64,000 nucleotides of DNA, from assembly GCF_023952475.1 (NCBI RefSeq), contig NZ_JALHRX010000009.1, positions 185,455 to 249,454 of the forward strand, read 5' to 3'. Position numbers and translations under genes: made by a program. The notes beneath the pieces are model-generated. The model searched no databases. It worked only from the letters and a program-made list of their open reading frames with translations, and was not told where the DNA came from. How positions within the stretch are numbered: the stretch's first letter is position 1; each line of letters opens with the position of its first letter. The DNA is from Cupriavidus sp. WGlv3. Its GTDB lineage: Bacteria; Pseudomonadota; Gammaproteobacteria; Burkholderiales; Burkholderiaceae. This document shows, one piece after another, positions 37,617 through 47,536 of the stretch.

Positions 37617-38297
37617 TCAGGCCAGCGGCGCCGGCGCCAGGCCGCAGCCGCGCAGCAGCATCACCACCACATGCTCGGTGGCATGCGCATAGTCCTGCGG
37701 CTGCAGCCGGCTGATACCCAGCACCGCGCAGACCTGCGACTCAAAGTCCGCGTAGGTCTGGGTGGCGGCCCAGATGGTGAAGAACAGGTGCCGCGGATCG
37801 ACCGGCGCCATCTGGCCGCGGTCGATCCACTGCTGCACCACCGCAGCCTTGCGCGACACCAGTTCGCGCAGGGCATGGCGCAGCACCTCGCCGATCTCGG
37901 GCGCACCGTGCAGCAGCTCGTTGGCGAATACGCGCGACGCATCCGGATGGCTGGCCGACAGCCGCATCTTGGCGCGGATGTACTGCTCCAGCGCCACCTG
38001 CGGCGGCAGTTCGGCGCGGATCACGTCGGCTTCCGACAGCCATAGCTGCAGCGTGTGCGCCAGCACCGCGCGGTACAGCGCCTGCTTGGTGCGGAAGTAG
38101 TAATGCAGGTTCGACTTGGGCACCCCCGCGCGCATGGCGATCTCCGCCATGGTGGCGCCGGCAAACCCGGCGCGCGCGAACACGTGCTCGGCCGCGCGCA
38201 GGATCATGGCCTGGTTCTCCTGCCGGATGCGGCCGCACGCCGCCGCGCGCGCGGGCGGCGCGCGCAGTGTCGGCGCAAGGCCGGCGCGCGAGTCCAT
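37617..38297 (-). CDS. RutR-like TetR-family regulator
   Basis: A 226-residue TetR-type regulator that resembles E. coli RutR, the uracil/thymine-responsive regulator of pyrimidine use. The helix-turn-helix is at about 30-75 (ILRAAEHVFARAGFAGATMA, IAMRAGVPKSNLHYYFRTKQ) and the ligand domain has the RutR blocks LYRAVLAHTLQLWLSEADVI, YIRAKMRLSASHPDASRVFA, ELLHGAPEI and PRHLFFTIWAATQTYADFESQV. Its ATG overlaps the upp stop by one base (TGATG). Its likely operator is the palindrome at 41621-41638 in front of urc1. The ligand is presumably uracil. The first 25 residues are Arg/Ala-rich and not conserved. Confidence 0.88.
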   Translation of the reverse strand: MDSRAGLAPTLRAPPARAAACGRIRQENQAMILRAAEHVFARAGFAGATMAEIAMRAGVPKSNLHYYFRTKQALYRAVLAHTLQLWLSEADVIRAELPPQVALEQYIRAKMRLSASHPDASRVFANELLHGAPEIGEVLRHALRELVSRKAAVVQQWIDRGQMAPVDPRHLFFTIWAATQTYADFESQVCAVLGISRLQPQDYAHATEHVVVMLLRGCGLAPAPLA

Positions 38298-38992
38298 CAG
38301 CGCGTGCCGTACAGGCGGTCGCCGGCGTCACCCAGGCCTGGCACGATATAGCCGTGCTCGTTGAGGGTGTCGTCGATGGCCGCGGTGACGATGCCGACGT
38401 CCGGATGCGCGGTGCGCAGCGCGCGCAGGCCCGGGCGCGAGGCGATCAGGCACACATACTTCATGGTGGTGACGCCGGCCTCCTTGAGCCGGTTCAGCGC
38501 CGCGATGGCCGAATTTCCGGTGGCCAGCATCGGGTCGACCACGATCACCATGCGCTCCTGGATGTCCTCGGGCATCTTGAAGTAATACTCGATCGGCTCC
38601 AGCGTCTCGGGGTCGCGGTACAGGCCGATATGGCCGACGCGCGCGGCCGGCAGCAGGTCGAGCATGCCGTCGATAAAGCCGTTGCCCGCGCGCAGGATCG
38701 ACACCAGGCACAGCTTCTTGCCGGACAGCACGCGCGACTGCGTGGCCGCGATCGGCGTGCGGATGGCGATGGTTTCCATCGCCAGGTCGCGCGTGGCCTC
38801 GTAGGTCAGCAGCTGGCTGATCTCGCGCACCAGGCGGCGAAAGTTGTCGGTGGTGGTCTCCTCGCTGCGCACCAGCGTGACCTTGTGCTGCACCAGCGGA
38901 TGGTCGACCACCATCACGCCGGACAGGCTGGCAGGGTCGGCCGGGTCCGGCGCGAGCGCCTCGACTGCGGGAACAGCGGTCATGTCGTTCAT
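38297..38992 (-). CDS. upp: Uracil phosphoribosyltransferase
   Basis: A 231-residue enzyme that makes UMP from uracil and PRPP. It has [77 protein letters not shown], the PRPP loop [19 protein letters not shown], and the C-terminal uracil-binding [16 protein letters not shown]. It is about 20 residues longer than E. coli Upp at the N-terminus. AGGAG six bases ahead of the ATG at 38992 sets the start. In the URC uracil-degradation route a UPRT is a required component, so here upp may serve catabolism rather than salvage alone. It lies between urc4 (73-base gap with a stem-loop) and the rutR-like gene (1-base overlap). Confidence 0.95.
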   Translation of the reverse strand: MNDMTAVPAVEALAPDPADPASLSGVMVVDHPLVQHKVTLVRSEETTTDNFRRLVREISQLLTYEATRDLAMETIAIRTPIAATQSRVLSGKKLCLVSILRAGNGFIDGMLDLLPAARVGHIGLYRDPETLEPIEYYFKMPEDIQERMVIVVDPMLATGNSAIAALNRLKEAGVTTMKYVCLIASRPGLRALRTAHPDVGIVTAAIDDTLNEHGYIVPGLGDAGDRLYGTR

Positions 38993-39032
38993 GGTGACGC
39001 TCCTGAAACCACGTTGCACAAGCCTTCCCTGC

Positions 39033-39069
39033 CTGAACGCGCCGCCCGCGGCGCGGGCCGCGCGTTCAG
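39033..39069 (-). other. Long stem-loop between urc4 and upp
   Basis: CTGAACGCGC (39033-39042) pairs with GCGCGTTCAG (39060-39069). Inside it GCCCGCG (39044-39050) pairs with CGCGGGC (39052-39058), leaving only a C-C mismatch and a tiny loop. The element covers the urc4 stop codon and has no T-tract after it. It could protect the upstream message or set the ratio of urc4 to upp. Confidence 0.6.
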
Positions 39070-40357
39070 AACACCGTGCCGTCGCTGGTGATGGCAAACG
39101 GCGGCGCGCCGCCCGGCCGGCGCTTGGCGGCGATGCGCCGCCCCGCCGCCCAGGTGCCGCCTTCCAGCACGCGCGCCAGCGGAAACTGCGCTTCCTCCAG
39201 CCCCAGCGCCTGGCGCACGCAATCGGCCACCAGGTCCAGGCCGCTGACGGTCAGCGCGCGCCATTCGACGATGACGGGCTCATCGACCGCATGCGGTTCG
39301 GCGGCAAAGCCGGGGTCGCGCGGCACCATCAGCTCGAAGTCGTACAGCAGCCCGCCGTTGCGGTATTCGGGCAGGCCGGTCAGCGCGTCCAGGCCGGTCA
39401 CGGTCAGGCCGGCGTCCTCGAGCGGCTCCAGCAGCGAATAGGTCAGCCACTGGGTCAGCTTGTGGAACGGCACCAGCCCGCCCGGCGCCGCCGGATGGCG
39501 CCAGCAGTCGCCCAGCGACACGCCCTCGACCACGATGCGCCCCGGCCACACCGGCCCGAGGCCCACCAGCAAGGTGCGCAGCAGGAAGCCGGCATCGAGC
39601 TGGCCGCCGACGGCGTGCGCCTTCAGGTAGTCATAGAGGTTGCCCAGCCGCGCCGGCCGGCCGAACAGCGCCGGGGTCGCGTCCATCACCTCGCCCAGCC
39701 GGCGCAGCAGCCCGGCGCGGCCTTCCAGCCCCACCAGCGGGTTGTGCTGCGCGACCTGGAAGGCATGGGCAATGCTGTCGGCATCGATGCGCTGCAGGCG
39801 CTCGGCATCGGCGCGCAGCGGGTCGCCCGGCGCCGCGGAGAAGCCGCCGCGCGCGAACAGGTCGAAGCTGGCCGCGCCCAGGCCTTCCGAACGCGTCAGC
39901 ACCAGGTCGCTGGCCGGATCGCGGTAGCGCCATTCCGGCCCGGCGCCCGCATCCAGCAGCACGCTGGGGATCACCAGGTCGATGCCGATGCGGGCGCGCT
40001 CCTCGCGGTGTTCGGGCCCGCTCAGCGCGGCGCGCTCGCACAGCACCTGCCAGCGGTCCGTGCGCTGGTCGCCCGCGCCGCTTTCGAAATGGCGCCAGCG
40101 GCTGTGATACGGCACCTGCAGGTCCGGATAGCGCAGCCGGATAGTGCTGGCGACGTAATCGGCAATCGCATGCACGCGGTCCGGGTGCCAGGTGAAAAGT
40201 TCGGACGCGCCGCTGGCCACGTGTTCGGTGACCGCCGCGCAATGGGTGCGCACCGCCTCGGCGCACAGCAGCGCCGCCGCGGGATGCCCTTCGGGCACCG
40301 GACTCAGCCAGCCGTTGCCATGGCGCTCGTTGCCGGCACTGTCCTCGGGATACCTCG

Positions 40358-40361
<4 letters not shown>
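39066..40361 (-). CDS. urc4: URC4/Urg3-family protein (DUF1688)
   Basis: A 431-residue protein of the DUF1688 (URC4/Urg3) family. Genetic work in yeasts ties this family to a uracil-degradation pathway; its reaction is not settled. Visible blocks include [20 protein letters not shown] (as [12 protein letters not shown]), [95 protein letters not shown] and [17 protein letters not shown]. There is no signal peptide or membrane segment. The ATG at 40361 overlaps the urc1 stop (ATGA), so the two are translationally coupled. The pair urc1-urc4 next to upp and codA is the core evidence for a URC-type operon. Confidence 0.9.
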
Positions 40362-41596
<1,235 letters not shown>

Positions 41597-41620
41597 GACA
41601 CCCTCGGTTCCCGATGGAAT

Positions 41621-41638
41621 CCTGACCAAGCGGTCAGG
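41621..41638 (-). promoter_or_regulatory. RutR-like operator upstream of urc1
   Basis: CCTGACC-AAGC-GGTCAGG is a perfect inverted repeat with 7-base arms. Its core CTGACCAAGCGGTCAG matches 11 of the 14 fixed bases of the E. coli RutR consensus TTGACCA-NN-TGGTCAA. It lies 25 bases ahead of the urc1 start, and the same operon encodes a RutR-like protein, so autoregulated repression relieved by uracil is a strong inference. Confidence 0.75.
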
Positions 41639-41649
41639 TTTACGATTCC

Positions 41650-41679
41650 ATACTAGGCAACCTTTGTGCCATCGCCCAA
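41650..41679 (-). promoter_or_regulatory. Candidate promoter of the urc operon
   Basis: On the minus strand TTGGGC is followed after 18 bases by TAGTAT (41655-41650). Transcription would start around 41643, at the edge of the RutR-like palindrome. The -35 hexamer is weak, so this is tentative. Confidence 0.4.
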
Positions 41680-41863
41680 TGCCCGTTTACGCCAGTGTGG
41701 CACCAGTGTGTGTGGCGCCCAACGCAAGTCCGCGGCAGCGCCATGCACGCCCGGCGTGCCGACGGCACCACGCCGGCGGGTTGCGTGCACCACACGGATG
41801 CCGCGGGCGGCCATGCCATGCGCGCAGCAGCCGCGTGGTGCCGTGCGGCGATGGTTGCAAGGG

Positions 41864-42988
41864 TTACATGGTCGGGCGGCGCGCCGAGCCCGGGCCAGAC
41901 TCGCCGGCCGCGTCACCGCGGCCGCCCAGCAGCGCCCGCAGTGCCGCGAACGGCTGCGCGCTTTCGACGAAGCGGTAGAACAAGGCGCCCGCCACATTGC
42001 TCAGCGCCCAGGCCGCCGCCATGCCCAGAGCGTTCAGCACCGGCTGGCCCGGTGCCAGATGCGACACCAGCGCATTGACCACCAGGCACACCGGGAAATG
42101 GACCAGGAACACGGAATAGGAAATGCGCCCGAAGTAGCCCACCACGCGCGCCCGCGGCCAGCGCTCCAGCCATTCGCCGCGGCGCGCCAGCGCCAGCAGC
42201 AGCGCGGTGGCCAGCGCCACGGCAATGCGCAGCCGGAAGTCCAGCGCCAGCGCGCCCAGCGCCACCGCGCCGAGCAGCGCCAGCGGCAGCAGCGGCCGGC
42301 CGGGCGCCGATGCCCAGTAGGCCAGCGCGCCCATGCCATAGGCACCGAAGAAGTACACCGCCCAGATATCCCACGCGGCATCGCGGTTGAACCAGAACAG
42401 CGACGCCACGGCCGCCAGCGCCACCAGGCCGATGCTGACCGCCACGCCCGCCGGCGCCCTGCCGCGCGACACCGCGCGCGCGCCCCACAGCGTGCCCAGC
42501 AGCAGCGCGAACAACTGCAGGTCGATGGCCACGTACCAGACCCCGGCCGACAACGCGTCGACGTCGACGATGTCATGGAGCAGCGTCAGGTGCGCGAGCA
42601 ACTGTGCCAGCGTGGGCGACGCCGGGATCGAGTCGTGCGTCATCCAGTGCCGGGCCACGGCGGCACCGGCAATGCTGAGCAGGATCGCCGCGGCAAACGG
42701 CACCACCAGTTTCTGGTAGCGGCGCCACAGCAGCGACAGCGGGTGCTGGCGGATCTCCAGCCGACCGTTAGGCGCCAGGCTGCGCGCCGCCAGGAAGCCG
42801 CTGATTACCAGGAACACCTGCACCGCGATGCGGGCGTAGTCATAGAGCCAGTCCACCAGCCCCGGCGCCAGCCGGTACGCGGCATCGGACATCGGTCCAT
42901 AGAAGGCGAGGTGGTGCAGGACGATCAGTTGCGAACTGACGGCTTTCAGGGCGTCGATGCACGGCAGGCGCGACGGGCGGGAGCTCAT
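41864..42988 (-). CDS. Acyltransferase 3 family membrane protein
   Basis: A 374-residue integral membrane acyltransferase (OafA/NodX-like) with about ten hydrophobic helices. The conserved N-terminal block is LPCIDALKAVSSQLIVLHHLAF, whose His pair is catalytic in the family, followed by IAVQVFLVISGFLAARSL. Later helices include WYVAIDLQLFALLLGTLWG and FGRISYSVFLVHFPVCLVVN. Such proteins acetylate or succinylate surface sugars and lipids from the cytoplasmic side. The ATG at 42988 gives the usual short N-terminus; there is no clear ribosome site. It lies upstream of the urc operon on the same strand with a 267-base gap and is probably a separate transcription unit. Confidence 0.88.
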   Translation of the reverse strand: MSSRPSRLPCIDALKAVSSQLIVLHHLAFYGPMSDAAYRLAPGLVDWLYDYARIAVQVFLVISGFLAARSLAPNGRLEIRQHPLSLLWRRYQKLVVPFAAAILLSIAGAAVARHWMTHDSIPASPTLAQLLAHLTLLHDIVDVDALSAGVWYVAIDLQLFALLLGTLWGARAVSRGRAPAGVAVSIGLVALAAVASLFWFNRDAAWDIWAVYFFGAYGMGALAYWASAPGRPLLPLALLGAVALGALALDFRLRIAVALATALLLALARRGEWLERWPRARVVGYFGRISYSVFLVHFPVCLVVNALVSHLAPGQPVLNALGMAAAWALSNVAGALFYRFVESAQPFAALRALLGGRGDAAGESGPGSARRPTM

Positions 42989-43148
42989 TGTTATAGGGAG
43001 GATGCAAAGGCACGGAAGGCGCGATTCTACCTGTTGCACCACCACTCAATGTGGCGCAATGCATACATCCTGCGGATTGGTTACACAGTGGACCCGCTTG
43101 TTGCGAGTTCGACAGCCGCTGTACCGGCGCAGCGGCAGCTGGTGGGCG

Positions 43149-43289
43149 TCATTGGCACAGCGCCATCAGCGCGATCCACGCCTGGGCATGCGCCGGATCG
43201 AGCCACCCCGCCAGCGCCACCGCGCACACGACGGCGCCACCGAGTACCGACAGCCAGGCGGCGAGCGCGGTGGCGCCGGGCCGCCTCAT
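43149..43289 (-). CDS. 46-residue membrane micro-protein coupled to the MFS gene
   Basis: A short open frame encoding MRRPGATALAAWLSVLGG followed by AVVCAVALAGWLDPAHAQAW and IALMALCQ. Two hydrophobic stretches (about residues 8-28 and 36-46) suggest a small membrane protein. Its ATG overlaps the stop of the MFS transporter gene (ATGA), the same coupling used elsewhere in this genome, which is the main reason to believe it is translated. No homologue is recognised. It could be a transporter accessory peptide, or a fortuitous frame in GC-rich DNA. Confidence 0.5.
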   Translation of the reverse strand: MRRPGATALAAWLSVLGGAVVCAVALAGWLDPAHAQAWIALMALCQ

Positions 43290-44554
43290 GGCCGTGCCGG
43301 CGCCAGGCCGGTGCGGGCGATCTGGCGGTCGTCGATCGGCGAATGCAGCGCCGCGGCGACGATCCCCAGCGCCATGGCGCCGTACCAGACCGCGTCGTAC
43401 GAGCGGCTCAGCTCAAACACCAGCCCGCCCAGCCACACGCCCAGGAAAGAGCCGAGTTGATGGCCCAGGAACACGAAGCCGAACAGCGTGGCGAGATAGC
43501 GCACGCCGAACACCTGGGCCAGGATGCCGTTGGTGAGCGGCACCGTGCCCAGCCACAGCAACCCCATCGCCGCGCTGAAGGCGTACAGCGTCGCCGGGCT
43601 CAGCGGCAGCAGCAGGAACAGCGCCATCGCCGCGGTGCGCGCGAGATAGATGCCGGCGAGCAGGTACTTCTTGCTGTGACGCCCGCCCAGCAGCCCGCAC
43701 ACATAGACGCCCGCCACATTGGCCAGCGCAATGATGGCGAGCGCCGCCATGCCGTCGGCCGCACGCATGCCGCGGTCCAGCAGATAGGCCGGCAGGTGGC
43801 TGGCGATGAAGGCCAGCTGGAAGCCGCACGCAAGAAAGCCCAGGTTGAGCAGCCAGAAGCCCGAATGGCCGAAGGCCTCGCGTAAGGCGGCGTTCAGCGG
43901 CTGGCCCACCGCCGCGTCCGGCGCGTGGCGCTCCGGCGCTGCCGTCGCGCCGCGGTCCTGGAATGGCAGCGCCAGTGGTGCCAGCACGGCCAGCACCACG
44001 GCAAGCAGCAGCAGCGCGCCCGCCCATCCCCTCCCGGCAAGCAGCGCCTGGGCGCCCGGCACCAGGACAAACTGGGCGATGCCGCCGACGGCGCCGGCCA
44101 GCCCCAGCGCGCGGCTGCGCTGCGCGGCCCCGGTCATCCGGCTGAGCGCGCCGTAGACCACGCCGAAGGTGGTCCCGGACAAGGCCACGCCGAGGCAAAG
44201 TCCCGCCGACCACACCAGCGCCGTCGACGTATGCGCCTGCGTCATCCCATAGAGCCCCGCGGCATACAGCGCCAGCCCGCCCGCCATCACCTTCCACGAG
44301 CCGTAGCGGTCGGCCAGCATGCCGGTGAAGGGCTGCGCCAGGCCCCAAGCCAGGTTCTGCACCGCCATGGCAAAGGCGAAGGTCTCGCGGGTCCAGCCGC
44401 GCTCGGCAATGATGGGCAGCATGAACAGCCCTTGCACATGGCGCACGCCCAGCGCCACCCCCATCAACACGCCACCCGCCAGCACCAGTACCCAGAGTTG
44501 CCGCCACCAGGGCGTGGCGCCCGAACCGGAATAGCGTGGCAAATGGATGGTCAT
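43286..44554 (-). CDS. MFS transporter
   Basis: A 422-residue major facilitator with twelve predicted helices. The cytoplasmic loop 2-3 motif appears as GMLADRYGSWKVMAGGLALY (short of the full G-x3-D-R-x-G-R-R), and a symmetrical break lies near residue 205 (LALPFQDRGATAAPERHAPD). Helix 1 is LWVLVLAGGVLMGVALGVRH, and the family type is close to the OxlT/oxalate-formate and cyanate (CynX)-like porters. The substrate is not predictable. The ATG at 44554 follows AGAGGG. It is divergent from a LysR gene that probably controls it, and a 46-residue micro-protein is coupled to its stop. Confidence 0.88.
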   Translation of the reverse strand: MTIHLPRYSGSGATPWWRQLWVLVLAGGVLMGVALGVRHVQGLFMLPIIAERGWTRETFAFAMAVQNLAWGLAQPFTGMLADRYGSWKVMAGGLALYAAGLYGMTQAHTSTALVWSAGLCLGVALSGTTFGVVYGALSRMTGAAQRSRALGLAGAVGGIAQFVLVPGAQALLAGRGWAGALLLLAVVLAVLAPLALPFQDRGATAAPERHAPDAAVGQPLNAALREAFGHSGFWLLNLGFLACGFQLAFIASHLPAYLLDRGMRAADGMAALAIIALANVAGVYVCGLLGGRHSKKYLLAGIYLARTAAMALFLLLPLSPATLYAFSAAMGLLWLGTVPLTNGILAQVFGVRYLATLFGFVFLGHQLGSFLGVWLGGLVFELSRSYDAVWYGAMALGIVAAALHSPIDDRQIARTGLAPARP

Positions 44555-44726
44555 GACAGCCCTCTTGTCGATCGATGGCGCCCGCAGCGCGATGGCTCTA
44601 TTGCAAGCGACGGCAGGCCTTCCTTCAACCGATCTTTCGGTCGTCCTGCCATGCGCACCACGCATGGCAAGAATCTCCGGGATCGTGCTGTAATGAGGTC
44701 TCGCGCGTCTGCCTGGAGCTCGCTGC

Positions 44727-45659
44727 ATGTCCACCCCGCTGGTTCGCCTGTTTTCGCTCGACCTGCTCAAGGGCTTCGTCGCCGTCGGCCGGCGCATGAG
44801 CATTACGCAGGCGGCGGACGACCTGTGCCTGACCCAGTCGGCGGTAAGCCGCCAGATCCATGCGCTGGAGGCGCAGCTGAAGGTGCAGCTGTTCGTGCGC
44901 AAGCATCGCGGCGTCGCCTTCACCGCCGAGGGCGAGCGCTTGTTCCGCAGCGCCGACAGCGCGTTGCAGCAGCTGCAGGACGTGGTGGCCGAGGTGCGCC
45001 GCAGCGAGGGCCGGCAGCCGGTCACCGTCACCGCCAGCATCGGCGTGACCGGCCTGTGGTTGCTGCCGCGGCTGGGCAGCCTGCAGAAAGCCCATCCGCA
45101 CCTCGATGTGCGCCTGTCGGCCAGCAACCGTATCAGCGACCTGCGTGAAGAGGGGATCGACCTGGCGGTGCGCTATTGCCGCGACGCCGCGGCGCCGCCC
45201 GATGCCGTGCGCCTGTTCGGCGAGCACATCGCCCCGATCGCGCATCCGTCGCTGCTGGCCGCGCTCGCGCCGCACGGCGATGCGCTGCTGCAGCTGCCGC
45301 TGCTGGAATTCGACGATCCGCGCCCGTGGCTGCAATGGCGCAGCTGGCTGGCCGCGCGCGACCTGCGCCAGGCCAGCCAGCGCGGCATGCTTCGCTTCAA
45401 CCAGTATGACCAGGTCATCCAGGCGGCGCTGGCAGGGCAAGGCGTCGCGCTGGGACGGCTGGAATTAGTGCGGCCGCTGGTCGACGGCGGGCAGCTGGCA
45501 CTGGTGCCCACTGCGCGGCACGCGCCGCCAAGCCCGAACGCCTACTGGCTGATCCAGGCCGCCGCGCAGCCGCGCGCCGACGTCAAACGCGTGGCGCAGT
45601 GGATCTGCCAGGAAGCCGCGCGCACGGTCAAGACGCCCGCGCGCCCCGCAGCCAGCTGA
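44727..45659 (+). CDS. LysR-family regulator (GcvA-like)
   Basis: A 310-residue LysR protein. The helix-turn-helix is at about 10-68 (LDLLKGFVAVGRRMSITQAA, LCLTQSAVSRQIHALEAQLK, LFVRKHRGVAFTAEGERLF). The effector domain has the GcvA-like features VTVTASIGVTGLWLLPRLGS, RISDLREEGIDLAVRYC and NQYDQVIQAALAGQGVALGR. GGAG eight bases ahead of the ATG sets the start. It is divergent from the MFS transporter with a 172-base gap, so the transporter is its likely target. Its 3' end overlaps the convergent DUF2917 gene by 32 bases. Confidence 0.9.
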   Translation: MSTPLVRLFSLDLLKGFVAVGRRMSITQAADDLCLTQSAVSRQIHALEAQLKVQLFVRKHRGVAFTAEGERLFRSADSALQQLQDVVAEVRRSEGRQPVTVTASIGVTGLWLLPRLGSLQKAHPHLDVRLSASNRISDLREEGIDLAVRYCRDAAAPPDAVRLFGEHIAPIAHPSLLAALAPHGDALLQLPLLEFDDPRPWLQWRSWLAARDLRQASQRGMLRFNQYDQVIQAALAGQGVALGRLELVRPLVDGGQLALVPTARHAPPSPNAYWLIQAAAQPRADVKRVAQWICQEAARTVKTPARPAAS

Positions 45660-45915
45660 ACCGCAGCGGCCCGGCCCGGCGCGGTGGCGCTTCGATCCGG
45701 CACAGCGCCGGGCCCGCGCCGTGCAGCGCCGCGACAAATACCTCGGCATCCGCTTGCAGCCGATGGCGCTCGCCTGGTGCCAGCAACACATCGGGCGACG
45801 GCCGCCCCGGCACCTCGAAGGTGAGCCACAGGTTGCCGCCGCGGCAGACCAGTTCCGTGCCGGCGCGCAGCCGCAGGCCGAGGCATTCCGCTTCCAGGGA
45901 AAAAGTGCGTGACAT
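45628..45915 (-). CDS. DUF2917-family small protein
   Basis: A 95-residue protein resembling DUF2917, a small all-beta family of beta-proteobacteria: LGLRLRAGTELVCRGGNLWLTFE (as LRLRAGTELVCRGGNLWLTF), PGRPSPDVLLAPGERHRL and DAEVFVAALHGAGPALCRI. There is no signal peptide. GGAG lies seven bases ahead of the ATG. The function is unknown. The gene overlaps the 3' end of the LysR gene tail to tail. Confidence 0.75.
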   Translation of the reverse strand: MSRTFSLEAECLGLRLRAGTELVCRGGNLWLTFEVPGRPSPDVLLAPGERHRLQADAEVFVAALHGAGPALCRIEAPPRRAGPLRFSWLRGARAS

Positions 45916-46020
45916 GAAAGGCTCCGGTTAGGGCCCTTTCATTGTGCTGAGCGGCGTCGCACGCTGCCATGAGCAATGCGTCGGCCAGCCATCTGCCAGC
46001 GGCATGCGAGCCCCGCAGGG

Positions 46021-47367
46021 CTAGCGCTGCCCCGTGCGCGTCCCGGCCTGGGCCAGCGCCTCGCCGGGGGGCGCGACGTTGAGCGTCGGCAGCAGCAGCC
46101 CCATGCCCGCGAGGATGCGGTACTGGCTGGCCAGTTCGGTGTACTGGCCCGTCACATAGGCGGTGCGGGCGCTGAAGTACTCGTTCTCGGCATTGAGCAG
46201 GTCCAGCAGGCTGCGCTGCCCGATGCGGAATTGCCTGCCGTAGCTGAGCCGCGTGGCATCGCTTGCCTGCACATATTGCTGCAGGCTGGCCAGGCGGTCC
46301 TGCGCGGTACGGTTGGCGTTATACGCCAGCGACACGCTTTCCTGCACCTGCCGCCGCAGCCGTTGCAGGTTCTGCTCCGCTTCCTGGATCTGGAAGCCAG
46401 CCTCGCTGATGCGGGCCTTGTCGGCATTGCCGCGGAACACGTTATAGCGCACCCGCAGCATCACCCGGCGCTCGTCGGTGGTGCCCAGCACACGGTCGCG
46501 GTCGCGTGCCCCGCCCACCTCCAGTTCCAGCCTTGGCCACAAGGCCGAGCGCGCCTGCGCGCGTGCGGCCTCGGCCTCGGCGATATCGGCCTGGCCCGCA
46601 CCCAGCGCAGGGTGGCTGGCACTGGCCACTTGCTGCGCCTCGCGCTCGGTCGCGGGCAGCACGGCAGCCAGCGATGCCGGGCGGGACAAGAACTGCGGCG
46701 TGGTCCCGACCACGCGCACGAACGCCGCCTCGGCATCCTGCAGCGCGCCTTGCTCCGCCCGCAGGCTGGCCTTGGCCAGGGCCAGCCGGCTCTCGGCCTG
46801 GTAGAGGTCGGCGCGGCGCAGTACGCCGTTGTCGGCGCCGAGCCGGATCTGGTCATGGATATGCTGGTGGGCCTCGAGATTGGCGATGCCGATCGCCACG
46901 GTTTCCTGCCGACGCAGGACCTCGACATAGACGCCGACGGTGCGCAGCGCGATGTCTTCGGCGGTAGCGCCGACCCGGTAGGCCGCGCCTTCGATCCGGG
47001 CGCCCTGGCGCTCGACATCGCTGCTCACGCCGAAACCGTCGAACAGCATCTGCGTGATGGTGACGTCGGCGGCATTGCGGCCATACGAGGCGTCCGACAT
47101 CCCGGCCAAGCGGCTGCTCTGGCTGTCGAGCCGCACGCGCCCGGTGGCGCCGCCGATATCGATCCGCGGCAGGTAGCCGGCGCGCGCCTGCTTCAGCCCC
47201 TCGTCGGCAGCCAGCCGGCGGCTGCCAGCGGCCAGCACTTCGGGATTGCTGTGCACGGCCAGGTCGACCGCCTGGGGCAGCGCCTGGGCCGCCGCGAGCC
47301 GCGGCAGCGCCAGTGCCAGTGCCATCCACAGCAGCACGGGTGCCAGCCGGCACCATGTCGTCGTCAT
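46021..47367 (-). CDS. TolC-family outer-membrane channel of the type I secretion system
   Basis: A 448-residue outer-membrane efflux protein. It has a signal peptide (cleavage near LAAA-QALPQAV) and the two repeated coiled-coil/barrel halves of TolC (LPQAVDLAVHSNPEVLAA, ARAGYLPRIDIGGATGRVRL, NLEAHQHIHDQIRLGADNGV, LYQAESRLALAKASLRAEQG; then ARSALWPRLELEVGG, RVMLRVRYNVFRGNADKARI, QFRIGQRSLLDLLNAENEYF). It is of the LapE/AggA type used by giant adhesin exporters. GGGGGAAG precedes the ATG at 47367; a longer frame to 47406 is less likely. It lies 169 bases after the RTX gene, with a long stem-loop in the gap, so it may have its own promoter. Confidence 0.92.
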   Translation of the reverse strand: MTTTWCRLAPVLLWMALALALPRLAAAQALPQAVDLAVHSNPEVLAAGSRRLAADEGLKQARAGYLPRIDIGGATGRVRLDSQSSRLAGMSDASYGRNAADVTITQMLFDGFGVSSDVERQGARIEGAAYRVGATAEDIALRTVGVYVEVLRRQETVAIGIANLEAHQHIHDQIRLGADNGVLRRADLYQAESRLALAKASLRAEQGALQDAEAAFVRVVGTTPQFLSRPASLAAVLPATEREAQQVASASHPALGAGQADIAEAEAARAQARSALWPRLELEVGGARDRDRVLGTTDERRVMLRVRYNVFRGNADKARISEAGFQIQEAEQNLQRLRRQVQESVSLAYNANRTAQDRLASLQQYVQASDATRLSYGRQFRIGQRSLLDLLNAENEYFSARTAYVTGQYTELASQYRILAGMGLLLPTLNVAPPGEALAQAGTRTGQR

Positions 47368-47380
47368 GCTTCCCCCTGCC

Positions 47381-47424
47381 GGGTACACCGCGCTCGTGCG
47401 CTGCACGCTCCGAGCGCGGTACCC
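47381..47424 (-). other. Stem-loop in the tolC-type gene leader
   Basis: GGGTA-CA-CCGCGCTCG (47381-47396) pairs with CGAGCGCGGTACCC (47411-47424), a 14-bp stem with a 2-base bulge and a 14-base loop. It lies between the RTX stop and the TolC start, ending 14 bases ahead of the start codon. There is no T-tract. A CATAAT at 47439-47434 on the minus strand could be a -10 element just upstream. Confidence 0.5.
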
Positions 47425-47536
47425 TACCCGCTTATTATGGTTTTGATACTGCCGGCAGCGGTGCCGCCGTCCTGCCTTGCCGCTTGTTGCTGTCTCCCCT
47501 CTGCTGCCCTGTCCGGCCCTGCTGCCGGTGGCTGGC

